Part shown: in pieces, positions 57,565 to 64,000 of the stretch
Layout: every line of letters begins with the position of its first letter
How positions within the stretch are numbered: the first letter of the stretch is position 1
Origin: an uncultured Clostridia bacterium
Lineage (GTDB): Bacteria > Bacillota > Clostridia > TANB77 > CAG-508
DNA length: 64,000 bases
NCBI GenBank assembly: GCA_928721565.1
Contig: OV788638.1
Location: forward strand, 1,426,001 to 1,490,000
Direction: 5' to 3'
Program-made: the position numbers and the translations under genes
Notes under the pieces: generated by a model
The model's input: only the letters and a program-made list of their open reading frames with translations
Told to the model about the DNA's origin: nothing
Database searches by the model: none

Positions 57565-57813
57565 TCACAAAACTTTTACTAAAATTTTCGATAAATCTTT
57601 TTTACATATGCACAATTCATAATCTCTTAAGTTAATGTCTATAGGATCTCCCAATGGCGCAATCTTCTTTATCTTAACCTCTACTCCCACTGTCATTCCC
57701 ATGTCTAACATATGTCTTCTTATTTTCTTATTTTCTTCTTCTAATTTTAATATTTTTCCTCTTTGTCCCACCCTCAGTTGTGCTAAAGTACAGCATTCTC
57801 CCTTTTTTTTCAT
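57565..57813 (-). CDS. feoA: FeoA SH3-like iron transport accessory protein
   Basis: An 82-residue cytoplasmic protein with the FeoA SH3-like pattern: LAQLRVGQRGKILKL, RRHMLDMGMTVGVEVKIKKIAPLGDPIDINLRDYELCICKKD. It helps FeoB function, perhaps by binding its G domain. It is upstream of feoB and has a promoter about 145 bp away, with three ACCGGT repeat units in the leader. Confidence 0.93.
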   Translation of the reverse strand: MKKKGECCTLAQLRVGQRGKILKLEEENKKIRRHMLDMGMTVGVEVKIKKIAPLGDPIDINLRDYELCICKKDLSKILVKVL

Positions 57814-57844
57814 ATTACTTTTTCCTTTCTTCTATTTTGTGTCA

Positions 57845-57940
57845 TTTGGGACCGGTTCTCTTTTGCACCATGTTCATTTGGGACCGGTTCTTCATTGACC
57901 ATTTATTGCCCCCAATGTTCTTTAGGGACCGGTTCTCTTC
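57845..57940. repeat. ACCGGT dispersed repeats in the feoA leader
   Basis: Three units start at 57848, 57880 and 57925 (32 and 45 bp apart). If the promoter at 57954-57983 is right, all are transcribed as part of the feoA 5' leader. Confidence 0.85.
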
Positions 57941-57953
57941 GGGACACGCCATA

Positions 57954-57983
57954 ATTATATTTTCTTTTTCATGACGAATTCAA
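57954..57983 (-). promoter_or_regulatory. candidate sigma-A promoter of feoAB
   Basis: Minus-strand TTGAAT (57978-57983), 18 bp, TATAAT (57954-57959). No copy of the suf operator palindrome is present. Confidence 0.6.
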
Positions 57984-58002
57984 GTGATTCTTGTAACCTG
58001 AA

Positions 58003-58055
58003 ATAAAAAAAATATAAACTTTTTATGCTATTTATTCAAAACATAAAATGTTTAT
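58003..58055 (-). terminator. terminator of the DUF975/PF06541 fusion gene
   Basis: A 14-bp stem with mismatch (ATAAACATTTTATG / CATAAAAAGTTTAT on the minus strand) with a 14-base loop, followed by a run of eight T, 38 bp after the stop. Confidence 0.75.
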
Positions 58056-58092
58056 ATTCTTAACTTATACTTCTATATTTTTATTGATAATG

Positions 58093-59670
58093 TTATTGGT
58101 TATTTGTGTTTATTTCATGAGCTTGCGACGTAATTCCCTCTCCTATATGTGGATGAAATTGTGAGTATATACTATCTGAACAGAATAACAGTGCTAATAT
58201 TGTACACACTGTAACCTTAAATTTTGTAGTAAATCTTTGTAATCTTCTTTCTAGAAATGGTGCTACAAAGTATACACATAAGCATCCTCCAATCCCAAAA
58301 AACATACTACATTCAAGACATACTCGACCTTTTATATTCATGAACACTCCTGTGTAATCCCAATACATTATGCCAGCAACTTTTTCTATATACCAAGATG
58401 TAAAATACTCTATTATTGTGCATAATGCCATAATTATTCCAAATGTTACCAATGGATTTTTTAACATCTTTCTAAATGATTTAAATTTTGTTAATAATAC
58501 TATTAATGTGCATCCTACACCATATATTGGTAACCATGGTCCATACATCATTCCTCTATTTACTAAGATTCCATCTCTAAATAGATATAACCCTACTTCC
58601 CACAACCATCCTATAAATGAGAATATGAAGAAAAATAATATTATTGATGTTAGTTCATATTTTTTGTTATAGTCTATTTTTATTTTCTTTCTTAATATTT
58701 CGTCAGGATCTGGATATTTTTCTAATTCATTTTCTTCAAATAATTTTTCATCATTTAAAGCTTCAAAATTATATTTTTGCCCATTAATATATTCTTCTCT
58801 TAAAACTCTATATAATTCTGCAATCGTTGTTGCATAGTATGGTGTAACATACAAACCTGCTATTCCCAATGTAGCATATTGTAATATATTCCAGCCTAAA
58901 AACGACATGTCTAATTTAAATGCTTGCCATTTACTTCCATTCATCATTTTTCTTGACATTTTTATTGCATCTTTAGCCTTAATGTTTGGATTTTCTGCCA
59001 CTATGTATTGTACCATTTTGTAAGAATAGTTTTTGATTATTCCTCCTACTATTGTTAAATTCCACAACATCTTATATATTTCTGCTAAAAAAATTGTTTT
59101 TACTGTTGGTAAATATCTTTCTTTTTTGAATGCATATTTTAATCTTTTGATTCTTGTTTTTCTATAATTTATACTTTCTAGATATATTCTTTTTTCTCCT
59201 ACTTTTAAAGGATATGATATAAATACTCTTATTAACATTCCTCCTATTGATGCAATTATCAAAATAATACTTGCCATAGCTTCTTTATCTTTGTAATTTG
59301 CTATTGAATTAAATATATTTTGCACTTGCGCTTGGCCTTTTGTATATATATTAAAGATTGAAAATATTACTCCTTTTGTAATATTGTGCTTTTCATTATA
59401 ATAATTTATCGATTTAGTCATATTTCCTGTAAATAGTTGAGATATGGCTTTATCAGCATATTCATTTATTAATATTTCTTGTGGTGATAATTGCTGTTCG
59501 CCTTTATTTTGTATATATTCATATATAATTTTTATATTTGAATATCCATCTTTATTTACTAAATATTCTCCCACTATACTTGTCATGAATAAACCTAAAA
59601 TCATTAATGTCCATATGTTTCTTTTTAAAGTTTTTCTTGCTTTTTCTTTTATCTCTTTAATTTTCCACAT
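58093..59670 (-). CDS. DUF975 plus PF06541-type membrane fusion protein
   Basis: A 525-residue membrane protein joining two families. The N-terminal part (about 1-310) is DUF975-like: KARKTLKRNIWTLMILGLF, then AIKMSRKMMNGSKWQAFKLDMSFLGW and YVTPYYATTIAELYRVLREEY. After a charged linker, the C-terminal part (about 345-500) is a putative ABC-transporter type IV (CmpB-like) domain: FIGWLWEVGLYLFRDGILVNRGMMYGPWLPIYG and MYWDYTGVFMNIKGRVCLECSMFFG. No ABC ATPase is near. Function unknown for both families. Confidence 0.82.
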   Translation of the reverse strand: MWKIKEIKEKARKTLKRNIWTLMILGLFMTSIVGEYLVNKDGYSNIKIIYEYIQNKGEQQLSPQEILINEYADKAISQLFTGNMTKSINYYNEKHNITKGVIFSIFNIYTKGQAQVQNIFNSIANYKDKEAMASIILIIASIGGMLIRVFISYPLKVGEKRIYLESINYRKTRIKRLKYAFKKERYLPTVKTIFLAEIYKMLWNLTIVGGIIKNYSYKMVQYIVAENPNIKAKDAIKMSRKMMNGSKWQAFKLDMSFLGWNILQYATLGIAGLYVTPYYATTIAELYRVLREEYINGQKYNFEALNDEKLFEENELEKYPDPDEILRKKIKIDYNKKYELTSIILFFFIFSFIGWLWEVGLYLFRDGILVNRGMMYGPWLPIYGVGCTLIVLLTKFKSFRKMLKNPLVTFGIIMALCTIIEYFTSWYIEKVAGIMYWDYTGVFMNIKGRVCLECSMFFGIGGCLCVYFVAPFLERRLQRFTTKFKVTVCTILALLFCSDSIYSQFHPHIGEGITSQAHEINTNNQ

Positions 59671-59742
59671 TTCTTGTTCCTCTTTCTTTATTATGCTGTA
59701 ATTATACTATATCAAAATTAAATTGACAAGCAAATTCGCATT

Positions 59743-60396
59743 TTATGTTTCTTTAGCCTTAACTACAATTCTCTGCTTTGAATCAGTTGTACACGTAATT
59801 AGTGTAACCTCTCTTTCGTCTGCAATAGATGATGTTAGACAACTTGTATCTTCTGGAAAAACTTTATAAATATCAAAGATTTCATATTCCACTTTTCCAA
59901 TCTTTTCATCAGTCACAAACAACTTATCTCCCACATTAAGTTTCTTTAAATTTCTAAACATATTTTTATTTTTGAAATTGTGTCCTGCCACACAAAAATT
60001 TCCAATTTGATTTGGATCTACTCCCCAAAATTTAGTTGCTGAAACATTAAGTGCTGATGTTGAATAGTTTTTCAGTACATTTGTTACTAATGAAATTGAT
60101 GGTATTTCTAATTTTGCACATACATGATATCCTTTATAAGTTTTCTCAATTTCTACTTTAGGATATTCTTTTGTATTTGCTTTCTCAACCTTTTCTGAAT
60201 CCGCATCTATATGATCTTGATTAATTTCTTCAATCTGCGTCACTAACTTTTTTTCTGTAGAATCTCCAGTCTGTTGTACAATCGATTCTGATCGTATTTT
60301 TGCTTCTTCTTTTTTAGATATTCCCATACATATTATCAATGTTAGAAATGCTACAAATAATATAATATTAATAACTCTTTTAGCAATCTTTTCCAT
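59743..60396 (-). CDS. sortase paired with the LPKTG cohesin protein
   Basis: A 217-residue sortase anchored by an N-terminal helix (about residues 8-26) with a linker of about 60 residues. The triad is visible as His139 in VAGHNFKN, Cys202 in LITCTTD and Arg209 in KQRIVV. It differs from the class D sortase at 13.4 kb, lacking TCYPF, so class is left open. The gene lies 92 bp after an LPKTG-anchored protein gene, its likely substrate. Confidence 0.88.
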   Translation of the reverse strand: MEKIAKRVINIILFVAFLTLIICMGISKKEEAKIRSESIVQQTGDSTEKKLVTQIEEINQDHIDADSEKVEKANTKEYPKVEIEKTYKGYHVCAKLEIPSISLVTNVLKNYSTSALNVSATKFWGVDPNQIGNFCVAGHNFKNKNMFRNLKKLNVGDKLFVTDEKIGKVEYEIFDIYKVFPEDTSCLTSSIADEREVTLITCTTDSKQRIVVKAKET

Positions 60397-60417
60397 CTAC
60401 TCTTCTCCTATGTAAAG

Positions 60418-60449
60418 CTAAAAGTATATTGTTTTTAATATACTTTTAG
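60418..60449 (-). promoter_or_regulatory. stem-loop between the cohesin gene and the sortase gene
   Basis: A perfect 13-bp stem (CTAAAAGTATATT / AATATACTTTTAG) and 6-base loop; only a weak T-run follows on the minus strand. Likely a partial terminator that lowers sortase expression relative to the substrate. Confidence 0.65.
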
Positions 60450-60488
60450 TTTTATAAATATCTTTCTTATTAATCGTGAAATATAACC

Positions 60489-61574
60489 TTATTTTTTCTT
60501 ATTTATATATATTCCTAAACCGATTACACTAAATAACACTACAGACATAATAACATATTCATTATATCCTGTCTTAGGCAATTTATTTGGAGTCTCTTGT
60601 TTAACTGTTTCATTTGGTTTAATTTCAGTTGTAGTCTGATCAGGCTTTTGTGTAGGTTGTTCTGTTTCTTCTGCAGGTGGAGTTATTTCTGGTTGACTTG
60701 GTTTTTCTTCTTCTGGTGGTGTTACTTCTTTTTCTGCAACTTTATATTCGAATGTTTTTTGTGCAATCACTGTATCAGAATTATCCCTATCGATTAATTT
60801 TAAAGTTATCGAATAGTCTCCAACTTCACTAAAAAGTGCCCTTACATTTAATGTTTGTGAAACATCTTTTCCTCCTATTTTGTATCCTTGAGGATCACCC
60901 CATCCACTTTGTATAATATCTGTTTCAGCCTTTGTCACTCCATCAGTTGCTAATAACTTTACACTTGCATCTTTAGGTGTAGTTGCCTCTGCAATTAATC
61001 TTGCATGTTCATAATATCTTCCCATACTAGAAGAGTAAGTTAATTTCATTTCTTTTTCTACATCTTTTTCTATATCACCTGCATGTTCTAATGTAATTTG
61101 ATAATCTTTATATTCTGGCTCTACTGTTAAATTCTTTACAAGTGGTGTTGTTATATCATCATAAGTTTCTGATGCATCAGAATTTGATAGTCCTTCTGCA
61201 GTTGCTGTTAATTCTGTTGGATTTGATGTTGTTATCCCTTCTTTTGCTTTAAATGTTACACTCATATTTTCTCTTGGACTTGTCCCTCCTGTAGAATCGT
61301 GAAATGTAACTTTTACTTTGTCTGTTGTATCATTTGCAGTACCTCCATCAACTGATACATACTCAAAAATATTGTTATCATATTTTACTTCAACTGTATA
61401 TGCTCCTAATTGTTTTCCAAAATCAATTGTTGCTTTCACTTCTTCTCCTGGTCTTACAACTGTTTTATCTACGTCAAATTTGACTGTATCTAATGATACC
61501 GCATAACTTTTTACTGTAAAAAGAAGCATTGTAATCATTAATATTGTTATTATTAAACTTATAGTCTTTTTCAT
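60489..61574 (-). CDS. LPKTG-anchored cohesin-domain surface protein
   Basis: A 361-residue surface protein: signal peptide (about 1-25), a cohesin-like module (about 27-150; KFDVDKTVVRPGEEVKATIDF, VEVKYDNNIFEYVSVDGG, VKVTFHDSTGGTSP), a second beta domain (about 155-280), a Pro/Thr/Glu-rich stalk (about 285-330) and a sorting signal: LPKTG at residue 332, hydrophobic stretch, KKK end. Cohesins bind dockerins on enzymes, so this is a wall-fixed docking site. GGAGG is upstream of the start. Its neighbours are a sortase and a cohesin/dockerin gene pair. Confidence 0.85.
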   Translation of the reverse strand: MKKTISLIITILMITMLLFTVKSYAVSLDTVKFDVDKTVVRPGEEVKATIDFGKQLGAYTVEVKYDNNIFEYVSVDGGTANDTTDKVKVTFHDSTGGTSPRENMSVTFKAKEGITTSNPTELTATAEGLSNSDASETYDDITTPLVKNLTVEPEYKDYQITLEHAGDIEKDVEKEMKLTYSSSMGRYYEHARLIAEATTPKDASVKLLATDGVTKAETDIIQSGWGDPQGYKIGGKDVSQTLNVRALFSEVGDYSITLKLIDRDNSDTVIAQKTFEYKVAEKEVTPPEEEKPSQPEITPPAEETEQPTQKPDQTTTEIKPNETVKQETPNKLPKTGYNEYVIMSVVLFSVIGLGIYINKKK

Positions 61575-61672
61575 TTTAAACCTCCATAATTTTATTTTAT
61601 AACTTTATTATGGCTTTTGGTTTTATTTTTTATTAGGAAGTTTTATCGTAAATAAGAAAAATCTGTAAAATT

Positions 61673-61701
61673 GCACATTTAAGAACCGGTCCCAAATGTG
61701 C
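61673..61701. repeat. inverted single copy of the ACCGGT repeat
   Basis: GGGACCGGTTCT in reverse orientation (61682-61693) between flanking GCACATTT and AAATGTGC, making a small palindrome. It lies between the two cohesin genes, where it might act as a weak transcription stop. Confidence 0.8.
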
Positions 61702-61724
61702 GAAAATACAGTCTCTCAATAAGT

Positions 61725-63002
61725 TCAATCTCTTTTAATATTTTTATAAGTTAAAAATCCAATTATAATAGAAACAACAATAAATACATCAACAGCCATC
61801 AATAAGTAGTCTTTTTTATTTTCCCTTTTTTCATTTTTAACTTCATTGTTATCATTATTCATCGTCTCTCCACTATTATCATTTTCAGAAACTTTCTTAT
61901 TTACAGAGTAAGCTTCTTCAAGTCTTTTTTTCACTTTATCAACTTCTTGATTATAAATTGTTTCCTCTTGTTTATTTCTTTTATAAACATTAATTTCATA
62001 TATTCTTTGAGTAAATCCATTCGGTGCTGTAACTTTTATTTCAATTTTATTATTTCCTTCATTTAGGTTATTATTTCCTAAAATCTCTACTTTTCCCTTT
62101 TCATTTTCTGGAATTGCTAAAATATTCAATTGATTTATCTCATTTGCTACTTGTGTATTATATCGAGTTATTTGCTCATTAAATTCAGGTGACAAAATTG
62201 CATATTCTATAGCAAGATTTTCTAAATTAGTATTTGCCATTTCTAAATTCTGTGTTTTAGTAACTTTTATTTTATATTCTTGGCGTTTTTCCTGATTTGT
62301 TACTACTACATTTATAATATTTAGTCCATCTTTTAAATTCTTATTTCCAGAAACCTCTATTTTTGCATTCTCATTTTCTGCTATTGTTTGAACTTCAATA
62401 TCTTTTATTTCTTTTAATTGTTCAGGTAAAGTTAAACTATAATCATATATATCTGTTTCAAAATCTGGTACAATTCCTTCCACATTTAATCTTAATGACT
62501 TTAATTGAGTACTATTTTGATTTTGTATAGCTCTACCGTTAACACCTTCAGCAACATCTTGTTCTAGAATTTCAATTTGAAAATTTTCAAAATCAGTTTG
62601 CATCAAATTAGTATTTTCATCAAAAAATTCTCCATTCACATCAAAATCAGCTATCCCTGGTGCAATTGATTTAAATTTTAATTTTTCAAGTTCTCCCTGT
62701 TTAGCTTCTGTTCCACCATTTGTATCATACCAAACAATTTTAACTTTATTACCAATAACATTTGAATTTTCAGGTCCAGAAACAAATTCTAATTTTGTTG
62801 TATCAAAAAATATTTCTATAGAATATACTGATGTGTTTATTCCTTTTAAATTAAGACTAACTTCAAATTCATCTCCTATAATCACATTATCCTTATCACT
62901 TTGCAAATAAAATGTTGCATTTTCTAATGCTCTACTTTTTAAAGGATAACTAAATAGAATTATCATAAAAATTGTTATAACAAAATATATAATCTTTTTC
63001 AT
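61725..63002 (-). CDS. membrane-anchored protein with cohesin and cadherin-like beta domains
   Basis: A 425-residue protein: signal peptide (about 1-25), cohesin-like module (about 27-150; KDNVIIGDEFEVSLNLKG, IEIFFDTTKLEFVSG, VKIVWYDTNGGTEA), two PF12733-type cadherin-like beta-sandwich repeats (about 167-255 and 258-345; YDYSLTLPEQ and RYNTQVANEINQL segments), a charged linker and one C-terminal helix with a basic end (about 398-420) instead of an LPXTG. So it would be held in the membrane with the cohesin outside. It follows the dockerin gene by 21 bp. Confidence 0.82.
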   Translation of the reverse strand: MKKIIYFVITIFMIILFSYPLKSRALENATFYLQSDKDNVIIGDEFEVSLNLKGINTSVYSIEIFFDTTKLEFVSGPENSNVIGNKVKIVWYDTNGGTEAKQGELEKLKFKSIAPGIADFDVNGEFFDENTNLMQTDFENFQIEILEQDVAEGVNGRAIQNQNSTQLKSLRLNVEGIVPDFETDIYDYSLTLPEQLKEIKDIEVQTIAENENAKIEVSGNKNLKDGLNIINVVVTNQEKRQEYKIKVTKTQNLEMANTNLENLAIEYAILSPEFNEQITRYNTQVANEINQLNILAIPENEKGKVEILGNNNLNEGNNKIEIKVTAPNGFTQRIYEINVYKRNKQEETIYNQEVDKVKKRLEEAYSVNKKVSENDNSGETMNNDNNEVKNEKRENKKDYLLMAVDVFIVVSIIIGFLTYKNIKRD

Positions 63003-63023
63003 TTTATTATCTTTCCCTAAAAA

Positions 63024-64000
63024 TTATTGTTTTATAATCTGCAAACCTAAAATATGTCTTTGAATTAACAGTAAGTCTACTGATGATGGTTTATTTCCAT
63101 TTTTTCTTATATTTGCAGATTTTTGATAAACGTCATCTAAAGTTTCAATTTCTAATATATGTCTTTGTAAAACTAACAAATCAACACTATTGATTTTTCC
63201 ATCACCATTGACATCACCATATACTATAATTTGGTATTCTTTTAAAATCTTTCCATCTTCTTTAACCTGAATTTTATTTCCTGTTCCAATTATTACATTA
63301 TTTGATAAAACTTCATTTTTTGAATTAACAATCGCTATTTCTAAATTAGAAATTATATTGTTTTTTATATCTCCAACTGTATTTTGAGTATAATCTATTC
63401 CACTCACATCTAAATTATTTAAAATTAATGGAGCAGTAAATTGAACCTCCGCTTCTTGCATTTTTCTTACTACTGTTATTTTACATTTTGCTTTTATATT
63501 TTCATTTTCTTCAGAAATTGCATAAATAATTGTTTCTCCTTCTTTTTGTGCTGTAATTACTCCATTTTCGTCTATTGTAGCAATTTTTTCATTACCACTT
63601 TTAAAATTTATTTTAGTATTATTTGCGTTAGCTGGTTCAATATATGCATTAATTTTTAAATTTTCTCCTATTGAAATATATAATTCTTCTTTATCTAAAT
63701 TAATTCCTGTAACCTTATTATATGCAGGCATTTCTGTTACATAAGTTTGAAAAATATATCCAACCATACCATTTTCTAACTGAACTCTATCCCATCTTTC
63801 TCCATTACTTATACTTTTTGCAATTCTAGTCATTTTTGCATCTCTGCTAATCATCGTTATTACTTCATAAGATGTACTTGGACCTGTTCTTACATTTACA
63901 CTCGTGGCATTACAATAAACTTTAGTATTATCTTCTATATAATTGTTCGAATTAATATTTGGACTCTCTTTTTGAATATCTGGCATACTATTATAAACAG
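63024..64000 (-). CDS. SH3b-BIG2-dockerin surface protein, 5' end beyond the window
   Basis: At least 320 residues are visible; the frame stays open to the window edge, so the true start is outside. An SH3b domain (CNATSVNVRTGPSTSYEVI to YIFQTYV) is followed by a BIG2-type Ig-like domain (VTGINLDKEELYISIGENL to ITVV), a beta spacer, and a C-terminal type I dockerin with two segments: GDVNGDGKINSVDLLVLQRHIL and RKNGNKPSSVDLLLIQRHIL. The second calcium loop lacks most Asp ligands. SH3b suggests wall binding. It lies directly before a cohesin gene, so docking is likely. Confidence 0.82.
   Translation of the reverse strand, partial: VYNSMPDIQKESPNINSNNYIEDNTKVYCNATSVNVRTGPSTSYEVITMISRDAKMTRIAKSISNGERWDRVQLENGMVGYIFQTYVTEMPAYNKVTGINLDKEELYISIGENLKINAYIEPANANNTKINFKSGNEKIATIDENGVITAQKEGETIIYAISEENENIKAKCKITVVRKMQEAEVQFTAPLILNNLDVSGIDYTQNTVGDIKNNIISNLEIAIVNSKNEVLSNNVIIGTGNKIQVKEDGKILKEYQIIVYGDVNGDGKINSVDLLVLQRHILEIETLDDVYQKSANIRKNGNKPSSVDLLLIQRHILGLQIIKQ

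Noticed and set aside
57780..57974. Plus-strand open frames in the feoA leader
   Set aside because: They are translations of the repeat units (ending GPVL/GPVP) with no start signals.

Overview
The window reads as a chromosomal stretch of a low-GC, Gram-positive, spore-forming member of the Clostridia, probably an uncultured gut-type lineage. The support is an alpha/beta-type small acid-soluble spore protein, a SpoVT homologue behind a sigma-G-like promoter, two sortases with LPXTG-like substrates, a SUF Fe-S system, FeoAB and very AT-rich coding sequence. No species can be named from the sequence alone.

Layout. 1-8.4 kb (minus): a compact Tad/Flp-like secretion or pilus operon (CpaB-like SAF protein, two MinD/ParA-like proteins, a membrane-anchored TadA-like ATPase, a fused TadB/TadC-like membrane protein, two paralogous pilin-like proteins). 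8.6-9.9 kb: a Cof-type HAD phosphatase and a SASP. 10.1-14.6 kb (minus): the regulatory part of a capsule locus (CpsB/C/D) led by a class D sortase and its own LAYTG substrate. 14.8-26.3 kb (minus): a capsule/EPS assembly cluster with initiating sugar transferase, GT2, GT4, DUF1919 and DUF4422 proteins, pyruvyl transferase, an unexpected MenD-like ThDP enzyme, Wzy, Glf and Wzx, with a VanZ-family gene at its head. 26.4-32.8 kb: hpf, an IS481-like element with 25-bp flanking repeats, mutS2, spoVT, tmRNA, a small unknown gene and guaD. 33-36.2 kb: three consecutive genes (M14 peptidase, FAD oxidoreductase, MgtC) all broken by single-base indels. 36.2-39.7 kb (minus): two GT8 glycosyltransferase genes, one fused to a PlsC acyltransferase, plus a second acyltransferase. 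39.8-42 kb: deletion scars of an ABC transporter and a two-component system. 42-50.7 kb (mostly minus): tRNA modification genes (tcdA, mnmA) and the SUF genes (sufU, sufS, sufD, sufB, sufC), with a dedicated DtxR-fold regulator, a palindromic operator and a duplicated small membrane protein. 50.7-59.7 kb: assorted housekeeping and membrane genes, feoAB. 59.7-64 kb (minus): a sortase, an LPKTG-anchored cohesin protein, a membrane-anchored cohesin protein and a dockerin protein cut by the window edge.

How it fits together. Much of the window builds the cell envelope: pilus/secretion, capsule with phosphotyrosine control, sortase-anchored proteins, cohesin-dockerin docking, and glycolipid or lipoteichoic-type synthesis. 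A second theme is iron: SUF, FeoAB, and a regulator that has lost most DtxR metal ligands but gained a Cys cluster. A dispersed repeat with the core GGGACCGGTTCT occurs about 14 times in seven places, usually as pairs with a 32-33 bp period.

The best candidates for something undescribed are the DtxR-fold Cys-cluster regulator of suf, the small duplicated membrane protein beside suf, the cohesin-dockerin-sortase module, the divergent Tad-like operon, and the ACCGGT repeat family. All family assignments are by eye; no search was run.
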